DNA of 64,000 bases from CAVVAH01 sp963746175 (GTDB taxonomy: Bacteria > Actinomycetota > Actinomycetes > JACCUZ01), in contig CAVVAH010000001.1 in the NCBI GenBank assembly GCA_963746175.1, positions 992,001-1,056,000 of the forward strand, read 5' to 3'. A program made the position numbers and the translations under genes. Positions 18,955-27,562 of this stretch are shown here, in pieces. Each line of letters begins with the position of its first letter. Positions within the stretch are counted from its first letter, which is position 1. A model generated the notes under the pieces. The model searched no databases, had not been told where the DNA came from, and saw nothing but the letters and a program-made list of their open reading frames with translations.

Positions 18955-20550
18955 ATGCCCCTGGCCGTCCTGAGCAGGCTCCGGTTGGAGCAGCGGGTCG
19001 TGCTCATCGTCCGCGGCGCCCTCCTGCTGGTGGTCTCTGTGCTGACCCTTGCGCAGCGGCAGGACGCCGGCGCAGTCATCGGGGTCCTCGCGCTGACCGC
19101 GGTCGCCGTCGCCGCATCCGTCCCCGTTCACGGCCATCGCGCGCTGCGGGAGCTGCAGCCGGTCACGGAGGCGGTGGCCTCGTGCTGTGTCTTCCTCACG
19201 CTCGAGCCGCTGCCCGAGTCGTTGCTCCCGTACCTGATCGCACCAGCACTCGGTGCCGGGCTGGCGGGGGGCGCTCGCATAGCGGTGACCGCCGCAGGGC
19301 TGGCCGCCCTCGTCCTCATGGTCGGTCGCGCCGTCGGTTCCGAGGTGTTGACCTGGGGCACCTACCTCGCCGTCGCGAGCCGGTGGACGCTTATCACGCT
19401 CGCCGTCGGGCTCCTCGGTGCCTGGATCTCCCGGCTGCAGGAGCAGAGCGCGGAGCCTACCGAGAACCTCGCCTACGCCGCGGCGTACCGCCTCATCTCC
19501 CAGCTGCGTCTCGTCGCACGTCAGCTGTCCGGCGGGCTAGATCCGGTCAGCCTCGGGCAGCAGATGCTCGAGCAGGTCCAGGCCCTGGCGCCGTTCGACC
19601 GTGGTGCCGTCTACGTCCGCTCGGGAGGCAGCAGGCTCTCGCCGGTCACGTTCATAGGGGCGGACCGACTGGAGTGGGACGTCGACCACCCGATGTTCGA
19701 CGAGGCCTGGGCGTCGAGCACCGCGATGCGATCGAGCCAGGCGCTGACCGCGCGACGTCCCGGCGCGAGTGCGGTCCTCCCGCTGCGCATCGGCCTGCGC
19801 ACCTTCGGTCTCGTCGCGATCGAACGCGACTCCGGCGGCGTGTTCGAGGCGTCGCAGCTGGCGGCCGCGGAGGGCGTGCTGGAGGAGCTGGCGCTGCGAC
19901 TGGAGACGGCGCTCCTCTTCAGCGAGGTACGCAGCCTGGCCACGGCAGAGGAGCGGCGCCGGTTGGCTCGCGAGATCCACGACGGGATCGCTCAGGAGCT
20001 TGCCTCGATGGGCTACGTCGTGGACGACCTCGCCGCCCGGGCCCGCTACCTGCCCGACCTCGAGGCGGACCTCAAGACTCTGCGCTCGGAGCTGACGCGC
20101 GTCATCACCGAGCTGCGGCTGTCCATCTTCGACCTCCGCAGTGAGGTGCAGACGACCACCGGGCTCGGCACGGCGCTGTCGGACTACGTCCGCCAGGTGG
20201 GCGCCAGCTCCAACCTCACCGTCCATCTGATCCTGGACGAGGCGCCGGTTCGGCTGCCGATCGACTCGGAGACCGAGCTCTTGCGGATCGCGCAGGAGGC
20301 CGTCACGAACGCGCGCAAGCACGCCAACGCGCACAACCTGTGGGTCACCTGCCGGATCGATCCTCCGGCGGCATACCTGACCGTCGAGGACGACGGCTCC
20401 GGACTCGGCCGGCCGCGCGAGGACAGCTTCGGCCTCGAGGTCATGCGTGAGCGTGCCAGCCGGATCGGCGCCCAGCTCCACGTCGGCAACCGTGCCGACG
20501 GCGGCACGCAGGTGGAGGTGACGCTAGGTAACACCCGGTCGCCCGACTAG
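18955..20550 (+). CDS. Sensor histidine kinase (HisKA_3/NarL type) with GAF domain
   Basis: 531 aa from ATG 18955. N-terminal membrane domain with five or six hydrophobic helices (residues about 15-160, e.g. LALTAVAVAASVPV, TLITLAVGLLGAWI), a GAF domain (about 180-325), then the dimerisation/phosphoacceptor block ERRRLAREIHDGIAQELAS with the phosphorylated His, and a GHKL ATPase with EAVTNARKHANA and DDGSGLG boxes. It pairs with the LuxR-type regulator 10 bp downstream. Its position directly before the pilin genes makes pilus expression the likely target; the signal is unknown. Confidence 0.9.
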   Translation: MPLAVLSRLRLEQRVVLIVRGALLLVVSVLTLAQRQDAGAVIGVLALTAVAVAASVPVHGHRALRELQPVTEAVASCCVFLTLEPLPESLLPYLIAPALGAGLAGGARIAVTAAGLAALVLMVGRAVGSEVLTWGTYLAVASRWTLITLAVGLLGAWISRLQEQSAEPTENLAYAAAYRLISQLRLVARQLSGGLDPVSLGQQMLEQVQALAPFDRGAVYVRSGGSRLSPVTFIGADRLEWDVDHPMFDEAWASSTAMRSSQALTARRPGASAVLPLRIGLRTFGLVAIERDSGGVFEASQLAAAEGVLEELALRLETALLFSEVRSLATAEERRRLAREIHDGIAQELASMGYVVDDLAARARYLPDLEADLKTLRSELTRVITELRLSIFDLRSEVQTTTGLGTALSDYVRQVGASSNLTVHLILDEAPVRLPIDSETELLRIAQEAVTNARKHANAHNLWVTCRIDPPAAYLTVEDDGSGLGRPREDSFGLEVMRERASRIGAQLHVGNRADGGTQVEVTLGNTRSPD

Positions 20551-20560
20551 TCTTCCACGG

Positions 20561-21205
20561 GTGACCATGACCGTTGTCCTCGTGGACGATCACGAGCTGA
20601 TCCGCCAGGGGCTTCGTCGCGCGTTTGAGCGCAGTGGTGACTTCACGGTCATCGGCGAGGCAGGCAGCGTCGCAGAGGCGCTGCGCGTCGTCTCCGAGCT
20701 CGTCCCCGACGTCGTCATCTTCGACGTACGGCTACCCGACGGCAGTGGCCTCGACGCGGCTCGCAGAGTGCGCGAGACGCACGCGACCATGGGCATCGTC
20801 GTCCTGACGATGTACGCCGGCGACGACCAGCTGTTCGGCGCCCTCGAGGCCGGGGCCTCGGCATTCGTGCCCAAGGACGCTCCGTCCGAGGACGTCATCA
20901 GCGCGGCACGGCACGCAGCCGTCTCACCGCGGGCCTTCACCGCCAACGACCTGGCGGGCGCCATGCAACGCCGGCTCACTCCGTCCGGCCCGCAGCTCAG
21001 CCCCCGCGAGCGCGAGGTGCTCGGACTGCTCGCTGACGGGCTGGGAGTGGCAGCGATCTCCAAGAAGCTGTTCATCAGCGAGTCGACGACGAAGACCCAC
21101 ATCTCCAAGGTCTACGAGAAGCTCGGAGCCGCCAATCGCGCGCAGGCGCTCATGACGGCCATGCGGCTCGGGCTGATCAAGAATCCTGCGGAGCCCGGCT
21201 TTTGA
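20561..21205 (+). CDS. LuxR/NarL-family response regulator
   Basis: 214 aa from GTG 20561 (ATG 20567 also possible). Receiver domain with the acidic pair in VVLVDDHELIRQGL, phosphoacceptor Asp in VVIFDVRLPDGSG and Lys in FVPKDAPSEDV; C-terminal LuxR helix-turn-helix LSPREREVLGLLADGLGVAA and TTKTHISKVYEKLGAANR. Cognate regulator of the upstream kinase. It precedes flp by 147 bp, so the pilin promoter region is the obvious candidate target, although no operator can be assigned from one sequence. Confidence 0.92.
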   Translation: MTMTVVLVDDHELIRQGLRRAFERSGDFTVIGEAGSVAEALRVVSELVPDVVIFDVRLPDGSGLDAARRVRETHATMGIVVLTMYAGDDQLFGALEAGASAFVPKDAPSEDVISAARHAAVSPRAFTANDLAGAMQRRLTPSGPQLSPREREVLGLLADGLGVAAISKKLFISESTTKTHISKVYEKLGAANRAQALMTAMRLGLIKNPAEPGF

Positions 21206-21352
21206 CCGAACCTTGGCTCAACCGTTCGGACGATCTCGGTCCAACTGCCTGAGCGATGGTCCCTGCCTGTGGCACCGTCCATCCTTAGAACTGCACCGCT
21301 GGGCTCGTGGGGGGTCCCAGCAATTCCTATGGGCCCATCGGAAGGACTTCAC

Positions 21353-21565
21353 ATGCTCGCCTACATCCGCAAGGTGGTCGACTCGAAGCAGGAGGACGGC
21401 GCCAGTGCCGTCGAGTACGGCTTGCTCGTCGCCGCCATCGCAGCGCTCATCGTCATCATCGTCTTCGCCCTCGGCGGGCTGGTGCGTGACGTGTTCAAGA
21501 GCACCTGCAGCTCGATCAAGACCAAGGGCACGACGATCGTCAGCTCCGAGAACTGCAGCGGCTGA
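21353..21565 (+). CDS. flp: Flp-type pilin 1
   Basis: 70-aa Flp/Fap pilin. After a 15-17 residue basic leader it has EDGASAVEYGLLVAAIAALI, with the prepilin-peptidase pattern (cleavage after Gly, Glu at +5, Tyr at +6) and a single hydrophobic helix. The tail CSSIKTKGTTIVSSENC has two Cys that may form a disulphide. Start ATG 21353 has GAAGGA 6 nt upstream. No prepilin peptidase gene (tadV/cpaA) is present in the window, so it must be encoded elsewhere. Confidence 0.93.
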   Translation: MLAYIRKVVDSKQEDGASAVEYGLLVAAIAALIVIIVFALGGLVRDVFKSTCSSIKTKGTTIVSSENCSG

Positions 21566-21572
21566 CCCGGCT

Positions 21573-21606
21573 CGCCGTGGCGAGGTCGAAAGACCTCGCC
21601 ACGGCG
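21573..21606 (+). terminator. Perfect 15-bp hairpin with GAAA tetraloop between the two pilin genes
   Basis: Arms at 21573-21587 and 21592-21606 are perfectly complementary (CGCCGTGGCGAGGTC and its complement) around a GAAA loop closed by C-G, a very stable GNRA-type tetraloop. There is no T run after it. It starts 7 bp past the flp1 stop and ends 44 bp before flp2. It may be a partial terminator or a 3' stabiliser that makes flp1 mRNA more abundant than flp2. Confidence 0.75.
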
Positions 21607-21650
21607 TACTGGTGGCCGGCGATCGCCGCCGGTCGAGGAGAGGACTGAAC

Positions 21651-21851
21651 GTGCTACGTGTCAACACCGCCGACGAGGCCGGCGCGTCGGCTGTCGAGTA
21701 CAGCCTGCTGATCGCCGCGATCGCCGCGGTGATCGTGCTCATCGTCTTCGCCCTCGGCGGGCTCGTCCGCGATGTCTTCTCCAGCACGTGCAGCTCGATC
21801 TCCACCAAGGCCGCCCCGACGAGCCCGACGACCGAGAACTGCAACAACTAG
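21651..21851 (+). CDS. Flp-type pilin 2
   Basis: 66-aa pilin paralogue from GTG 21651, with a strong GAGGAGAGGA at 21635-21644. Core is EAGASAVEYSLLIAAIAAVI, then FALGGLVRDVF shared word for word with pilin 1, and a Cys-containing tail (CSSISTKAAPTSPTTENC). The leader before the cleavage site is only about 11 residues with one basic residue, shorter than in pilin 1. It could be a minor pilin or an alternative major subunit. Confidence 0.88.
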   Translation: MLRVNTADEAGASAVEYSLLIAAIAAVIVLIVFALGGLVRDVFSSTCSSISTKAAPTSPTTENCNN

Positions 21852-21899
21852 CGCGTCGCACCGCCGATGCAGCCTGAGCGTGCACCGACCGGAACACAC

Positions 21900-23354
21900 A
21901 TGACCATCGACACCGCATCAGGCGTGACGCACGAAGATTCTGACGCCGAGCCTGCGGATGCCGCGGGCGCGCCCGACACGTCACCGTCCGCCTGGCACGT
22001 GGTCGTGGGCGGCAGCGTCGCGGCGATCATCGGCATCAGCGCCTATGGCAGCGGTGACCCCGATCTCTTCTGGCACCGAGTCCTCGGCGACGTCTGGTGG
22101 CGCACGCACAACGTGCGGCTGCCGCATCCCGATCCGATCGCCTACACCTCGGGTCAGGGCGAGTGGCGGCCGACAGCATGGGCAGTGGAGCTGCTGTACG
22201 ACAGGCTCCACGCTGCCTTCGGATACGACGGAATCGCCGCCCTGCGGCTGGTGCTCACCACCGTCATCGCGCTGACTCTCGTCCGCTACCTGTCGACACG
22301 CCTCCCGCCGATGCGTTCCGGGCTGGTGCTCCTGCTCATCGGAGTGCCGTTGGCGCTGGACATCCAGGACCGACCGCAGACCTTCAGCTTTCTCCTCACA
22401 GCGCTGATGCTTCCCGCAGTGCACCGGTGGTACGAGTCACGACGGCTCCCCGGCCCGCTGCAGATCGCCGGCTTCACCTGGGTCTGGGCCAACGTCCACG
22501 GGCTCTGGGTACTGGTCCCCCTGCTCCTCGGACTCGCGCTGCTCTGCGACCTCCGCGACGCGCACCGCAGGTCGGGCACCGCGATGAGGCTCGGTGTCGC
22601 CCTCGTGTCGGGAGCCCTCACCCCTGTCGGACCGGCGCTGCTGCTGGTGCCGTTCAAGGTGCGCGGTGCAGCGGCTCAGATCACCGAGTGGGAGCCGACG
22701 AGCCTCGAGCTGCCGTTCACGTGGGGCTTTGCGGCACTCATGCTCCTCGTGGTCGTCGGTTGGGCCCGCCGCACCGAGCGAGTCCCGGCCCATCAGATCT
22801 GCTACGTCACCCTGGTGTGCGTGTTCGGACTCATGGCCTTCCGCAACGTGACCGTGTCGATGCTGCTCCTGCTGCCGGCGTTCGTGGACGTGCTACGGGG
22901 GGCCCTCCCCGGCTGGCGCTCTGCCGTGCGGCTACCTCGCGCCGCGGTGCTCACGATGTGCACCGTGCTGGTGGTGGCGGGCGCGGCGACCTACCTCCGG
23001 CAGCCGGTGCTGTCGCCCTCGAACCCCGATCGCATCGCTCGAGCACTGCGAGACATGCCTGGGCCGGTCCGTGTTCTCAACGCCTACAACGTCTCCGGCT
23101 ATCTTCGCGAGTTCGGCGGTGACGAGGTGCGACTCGCGATCGACGGCCGGGCCGACCGGTACGGCGCGAAGACGATCCACGACTACGGCGATCTCACTGA
23201 GGGGCTGCGTGGCTGGCGGCGGCAGCTCGCGGCGTACGACCCGGACGTGGTGGTCATCGAGCGCCGAAGCCCCCTCCGCGAGCACCTGACCCGTGACGGG
23301 TGGCGGACACAGGTGGCCGACGGTTCGTACGTCCTGCTGGTGCGACCGGCGTGA
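21900..23354 (+). CDS. Polytopic membrane protein, GT-C-like
   Basis: 484 aa from ATG 21900 (an ATG at 21867 is also open). About ten membrane helices. The first loop holds GSGDPDLFWHRVLGDVWW, an acidic motif after the first helix as in GT-C glycosyltransferases that use polyprenyl-phosphate sugars; the extracytoplasmic C-terminal part (LNAYNVSGYLREFGGDEVRL, IDGRADRYG) is soluble. It does not match a named family that I recognise. First of four consecutive membrane genes that follow the pilins, overlapping the next by GTGA. Confidence 0.65.
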   Translation: MTIDTASGVTHEDSDAEPADAAGAPDTSPSAWHVVVGGSVAAIIGISAYGSGDPDLFWHRVLGDVWWRTHNVRLPHPDPIAYTSGQGEWRPTAWAVELLYDRLHAAFGYDGIAALRLVLTTVIALTLVRYLSTRLPPMRSGLVLLLIGVPLALDIQDRPQTFSFLLTALMLPAVHRWYESRRLPGPLQIAGFTWVWANVHGLWVLVPLLLGLALLCDLRDAHRRSGTAMRLGVALVSGALTPVGPALLLVPFKVRGAAAQITEWEPTSLELPFTWGFAALMLLVVVGWARRTERVPAHQICYVTLVCVFGLMAFRNVTVSMLLLLPAFVDVLRGALPGWRSAVRLPRAAVLTMCTVLVVAGAATYLRQPVLSPSNPDRIARALRDMPGPVRVLNAYNVSGYLREFGGDEVRLAIDGRADRYGAKTIHDYGDLTEGLRGWRRQLAAYDPDVVVIERRSPLREHLTRDGWRTQVADGSYVLLVRPA

Positions 23355-24640
23355 CCGCGCCCGAAGCCCTTGAGAGCAGGACGTGGCCGCCACCTCCGGC
23401 CCCGTTCGAACGGACGAGCCGCAATACCGAGCTGGGGGTCCTCGGGGCCTGGGCAGCCTCTCGGCTCACGGCGTTCGTCGTGTCGCTCGTGTGGCTGCGT
23501 GACTCGACAGGATGGGTCGACCTGGGTGTCTACTCCGGCTGGTCGCGCGCCGTGGCCTCCGGTCGAACGCCGCCGTTCCGGTTGGACGAGTACCCGCCCC
23601 TGGCGCGCACGTTCCTGCTGCCCTTCGGTCTCGCCTCGTCGGAGGTGACGTTCACAGCCCTGTTCGTCGTCGCCATGGCCGTCGCGGACCTCTGCGTGCT
23701 TCGTGTGGTCATGGCCACGGCGCACCGTTCCGGGAGCTGGGCCGGAGCATGGACCTGGGCGACGGCGCCGTCCTTGCTCGGGCCGGTGCTGTGGACCCGC
23801 TTCGACCTGCTTCCGGCACTCCTCGCGGTCACCGCTTTCACGCGCTCCACCGGCGGCCGGCGCGGGAGCTGGCTCGCAGCGGGGGCCGCTGTGAAGCTGT
23901 GGCCGGTCATCCTCCTTCCGGCGTTGCTCCGCGACCACCGCCGGGCGCGTGTCGCTAAGGCTTTCACGCTGGCTCTGCCGGTACTGGTCGCCGTGCCGTG
24001 GCTCCTGGTCCGTGGTGACCCAGCCGGTTCGGTCACGTGGGGCTTGGACAGGGGCATCCAGGTCGAGTCGACGGCCGGTTCGGCACTCGCGCTTCTCGAC
24101 ACGCTCGTCGGCGGGTTCGACGTCGTCTTCCGCTACGGCGCGTGGGAGGTCGACGGCCCGCGCGCCGACGTCTGCGTCCGGCTGCTGCCCTACGTCGCCG
24201 CCGTCGTTGTCGCGGCAGCACTCGTGCTGCTGCGCCGACACGGGGCAGCGGTCGCGCGGGTTCACGGCGAGGACGCCGCGTCGACGCTCGGTGGCCTGCT
24301 CCTCCTGCTCGCGGTCCTCACCACCAGCAAGGTCCTGTCGCCGCAGTACGTCGTGTGGGTGCTCGCGCTCACCTGCACCGCTCTGTGCCAAGCCCGGCTG
24401 CGCGCGGTGCGGACCACAGTGGCCACGGTCGTGCTGCTCGCGGGGCTGACCCATCTCGTGTACCCCCTGACCTATGTGTCGTTGCTGGAGCTCGGCAGCC
24501 CCGGCGTACCGGTCCTCGTCGTCCGCAACGTGGCCCTTCTCGTGCTCGCATGGCTGGTGGTCGCCTCGTTCCTGCGACCGGGCACGGCGTCCGCCGCCGA
24601 CTCCTCGGTCAGCCCGCTGGTCCCGGAGCAGCGGACGTGA
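23351..24640 (+). CDS. DUF2029/GT87-like membrane glycosyltransferase
   Basis: 429 aa from GTG 23351, overlapping the previous stop. The motif GWVDLGVYSGWSRAVASGR followed by FRLDEYPPLARTFLLPFG is the GT87 (DUF2029, mannosyltransferase) pattern with the acidic residues of the first extracytoplasmic loop and the EYPP motif; about ten helices follow, with KLWPVILLPALL and KVLSPQYVVWVLAL conserved in the family. It would transfer a sugar from a polyprenyl-phosphate donor outside the membrane. The acceptor is unknown; arabinomannan/LAM-like glycans or the pilins are candidates. Confidence 0.75.
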   Translation: MTAPEALESRTWPPPPAPFERTSRNTELGVLGAWAASRLTAFVVSLVWLRDSTGWVDLGVYSGWSRAVASGRTPPFRLDEYPPLARTFLLPFGLASSEVTFTALFVVAMAVADLCVLRVVMATAHRSGSWAGAWTWATAPSLLGPVLWTRFDLLPALLAVTAFTRSTGGRRGSWLAAGAAVKLWPVILLPALLRDHRRARVAKAFTLALPVLVAVPWLLVRGDPAGSVTWGLDRGIQVESTAGSALALLDTLVGGFDVVFRYGAWEVDGPRADVCVRLLPYVAAVVVAAALVLLRRHGAAVARVHGEDAASTLGGLLLLLAVLTTSKVLSPQYVVWVLALTCTALCQARLRAVRTTVATVVLLAGLTHLVYPLTYVSLLELGSPGVPVLVVRNVALLVLAWLVVASFLRPGTASAADSSVSPLVPEQRT

Positions 24641-25659
24641 CTCGACACCTGCCCTCGCCGCTGAGACTGGCATCGGTGGCCGTGCCGGTGGCCGTGGCCG
24701 TTGCCTTCGCCGCGCAGAGCTGGCAGATCAGCGACTGGTGGCTCTTCCAGGAGGCTGCCGATCGAGGGCTTGATGCCTACCGCTACCGGACGCCGGCCGG
24801 CGCGCACCCGGCGCTCACCGGTCCCTTGACCCTGCTCCTGGCATCCGCGCTCCCCTATCTCGCTGCGGTCGTGCTGACCGTGGGCCTGCTCCCCGTGTCG
24901 CTGCTTCGGACCCCCTTGACCGACGGCCGTCGGCTCCTGCTCGGCAGCGCAGTTGCGCCCTTCTGGGGCAACCTTGCTCACTGGGGACATCTCGACGACG
25001 CAGCTGCCGTCTTCCTTCTCGTGGAGTCCCGCCGTCACTCCGGAGTGGCGCGTGGTCTGTGCATCGGCGCCGCCATCGCGTTCAAACCGTGGGCGGTCCT
25101 AGGCCTGCCGTTCCTCGGTCGTGACGCCTGGGGGTGGGGCATGGCGACCGCCGTCCAGGTCGTGTGGCTGCCGGTGCTCCCCGACGTCCTTCACCTCGGC
25201 GGCACCACCGTCGACGCGCAGAGCGCGTCACTGGTGCGCCACCTCTTCGGCCTCTACCAGTACCCCCCGTCGTGGTGGCGACCGGTGCAGCTGGCTGCCG
25301 CGGCTGCCGCAGCTGCGCTGCTGCTCCGGTGCGGACGCCCTTCGTCGGCACTCCTCGGCGCACTCCTCGTGAAGCTGATGCTCGACCCCGGGGACTTCGA
25401 CTACTACCTCGGACCGCTCGCGCTCGCGTCGCTGCTGCTCACCCGGAGCCGCGGCCTGGTGCTCGCCAGCCTCACCGTGCTGTTTGTGGTCTTCTTCTGG
25501 CCGAGCAACCCCGACGTCGGCTGGCTCGTCGCCCTTCCCTGCGAGCTGTTGGTGCTGGGGATCGTGCTGCGCCGCGATGGTCCGGCCGAGGAGACAGCTC
25601 GGGTCGCGACGGTGACCGCGGCTCCCCTTGAGCAGCAGCCGACGGGGGTCGCGCGCTGA
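24637..25659 (+). CDS. GT87-like small polytopic membrane protein
   Basis: 340 aa from GTG 24637, coupled to the previous gene by GTGA. About nine hydrophobic helices. The motif WQISDWWLFQEAADRGLDAY lies in the first external loop, and AFKPWAVLGLPFL matches the KxWP-like motif of GT87 proteins; DPGDFDYYLGPLALASLLL replaces the SPQY-type motif. It is therefore probably a divergent GT-C member. Substrate unknown. Confidence 0.62.
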   Translation: MTRHLPSPLRLASVAVPVAVAVAFAAQSWQISDWWLFQEAADRGLDAYRYRTPAGAHPALTGPLTLLLASALPYLAAVVLTVGLLPVSLLRTPLTDGRRLLLGSAVAPFWGNLAHWGHLDDAAAVFLLVESRRHSGVARGLCIGAAIAFKPWAVLGLPFLGRDAWGWGMATAVQVVWLPVLPDVLHLGGTTVDAQSASLVRHLFGLYQYPPSWWRPVQLAAAAAAAALLLRCGRPSSALLGALLVKLMLDPGDFDYYLGPLALASLLLTRSRGLVLASLTVLFVVFFWPSNPDVGWLVALPCELLVLGIVLRRDGPAEETARVATVTAAPLEQQPTGVAR

Positions 25660-25679
25660 GCCCGACTCTGCGGGACGGC

Positions 25680-27560
25680 ATGAGCTGGTGGCACATGGTG
25701 CCGGCCGTCGCCGCCGCGGTGCTCGTGCTGTACCTCCCGGGCGCGGCGCTGCTGCGTGTGCTCGGCCGTCGCGGCCTCGAGCTGGCCGCGCTCGCCGTAC
25801 CCGCATCGCTGGGCGTGATCGCGGTCTCTGCCGTCCTGGCTGACGCAGCCGGCCTCCGTTGGACGTCTCTGGCACCAGCGGTCCTCTCCGTGGTGCTGTG
25901 CCTCGCCGCTCTCCTGCTGCTGCGGACACTGCCACCTGCCGGGCGAGGACCGCGCGGCCCAGACGCGGTCCACGTGCTGGCCTCGTTGGCCCTCGCCATG
26001 GTGCTCCTCGTGCCGCGCTTGGTCTGGATCATCGGTCGTCCTGACAACATCGCGCAGTCGCACGACAACATGTTCCACCTCAATGCGGTCCACGACGTGC
26101 TGGCGAGCGGCGACGGCTCGTCCCTCCACCTCACCGAGATGAACGGGACGGATGCCAGCGGCATCTACCCGGCGGCGTGGCACGACGTGGTCGCCCTGGT
26201 GTGCCAGATCGCCCAGGTGCCTCTGCCGGGAGGAATCAACGCGGTCAGCCTGGTCCTCGCCGGACTCGTGTGGCCGGTGGGCCTGCTCTACCTCGCCTGG
26301 GTCGTCCGTCCGACGCGCGCGGCCCTGCTCGTCGCAGCACTGCTGGCCTCGGCGTTCGCGACGTTCCCGTACCTCCTGCTCGAGTTCGGCGTCGTGTACC
26401 CCTTCTTCACCGCTCTGGCGGTCTTGCCTGCCGTGCTTGCCGGCGCCGTGACAGCGAGCAGCCCCGAGCGCGCGGACCGGCGGTTCTTCCTGGTGGCCCT
26501 GGCTGCATGTGTGCCCGGCCTGCTGCTGGCGCATCCGAGCGTGGCGGTCCTCGCGACAGGTCTCGTGCTCCCCCTCCTGTGGCGACCGGTGGCGGCGAGC
26601 CGACAGGCTCGGGTGTCGGTGCGCATCGGCGGGCTTGCAGTCTGCCTCGTCGCATGGGTGCTCGTGCGGCCACCGCGCGCCACCAACTGGGACGGCTTCG
26701 GCGACTGGCGCACGGCGCTTCGCGACGCGCTCAGACTGGCACCCTTCGGACGGCCGGTGCCCTGGGTGCTGGTCGCGCTGGTCGTCCTGGGTGTAGTCCT
26801 GGTGATCGCTCGACGGGTGCCGGCCTGGACGCTGGCCCTCTTCCTCCTGGGCGTCGCGCTGTACTCGCTCACCCAGCTCCAGAGCGCGCCGGAGGTCCGC
26901 TGGTGGGTGTCAGGAGTCTGGTACGGCGACCCGTTCCGGCCCGCCGCGCTGCTCCCCTTGACCGCCGCCCCGTTGATCGTCGGAGCGGGTGACGCCTTGG
27001 CCGGAGCGGTCTCGCGGCGGGCCCGATCGGTGGGGTGGCCCGTCGCCCTGCGAGTGGCGCTCCTCGGCGCGATCTGGCTGGCAGGGGTGGCTCTGCTCCA
27101 GGGACCCGCGGTCACCTACGCGGCGGACGAGGCGCATGCGAAGTACCGGTTCACCGATCGCTCCTACCTGCTGTCGGTCGACGAGAGGACACTGCTCGGA
27201 CGACTGCCGGCCACGGTGCCGAAGTCCTCCACGGTGATCGGCGACCCTTTCACCGGCGCCGCCCTCGCCTACGCCTATGCCGACCGGCGGACCGTCGAGC
27301 CGTACCCGGGAGCAGTCGTCGGTGGTGCCGACGGGCGGCTGGTTCTCGCCCGGTTGGACGAGATGCGACGCAACACGCAGGTGTGCGGCGCCGTCCGCAG
27401 GTTGCGGCTCGGCTTCGTCGTCGACTTCGGGCACGACTCCGTGGACCCGGGTCGAACGACGCGCGTGCCGGGCCTGCTCGACCTCACACCTTCCGCCGGC
27501 TTCGAGGTGGTGGACCGGGTCGGTGACGCGCGCCTGCTCCGGATCATCGGCTGCGACTGA
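25680..27560 (+). CDS. DUF6541-like large GT-C membrane protein
   Basis: 626 aa from ATG 25680. Around a dozen helices in the first 470 residues, with HDNMFHLNAVHDVLASGDGS and SGIYPAAWHDVVALV after the second block; these are motifs of large actinobacterial membrane proteins (DUF6541). The last ~150 residues are soluble (FTDRSYLLSVDERTLLGRLP to GDARLLRIIGCD). The length fits the family. It ends within a TGATATCA palindrome that also contains the stop of the convergent mannosyltransferase gene, 2 bp away. Confidence 0.68.
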   Translation: MSWWHMVPAVAAAVLVLYLPGAALLRVLGRRGLELAALAVPASLGVIAVSAVLADAAGLRWTSLAPAVLSVVLCLAALLLLRTLPPAGRGPRGPDAVHVLASLALAMVLLVPRLVWIIGRPDNIAQSHDNMFHLNAVHDVLASGDGSSLHLTEMNGTDASGIYPAAWHDVVALVCQIAQVPLPGGINAVSLVLAGLVWPVGLLYLAWVVRPTRAALLVAALLASAFATFPYLLLEFGVVYPFFTALAVLPAVLAGAVTASSPERADRRFFLVALAACVPGLLLAHPSVAVLATGLVLPLLWRPVAASRQARVSVRIGGLAVCLVAWVLVRPPRATNWDGFGDWRTALRDALRLAPFGRPVPWVLVALVVLGVVLVIARRVPAWTLALFLLGVALYSLTQLQSAPEVRWWVSGVWYGDPFRPAALLPLTAAPLIVGAGDALAGAVSRRARSVGWPVALRVALLGAIWLAGVALLQGPAVTYAADEAHAKYRFTDRSYLLSVDERTLLGRLPATVPKSSTVIGDPFTGAALAYAYADRRTVEPYPGAVVGGADGRLVLARLDEMRRNTQVCGAVRRLRLGFVVDFGHDSVDPGRTTRVPGLLDLTPSAGFEVVDRVGDARLLRIIGCD

Positions 27561-27562
27561 TA

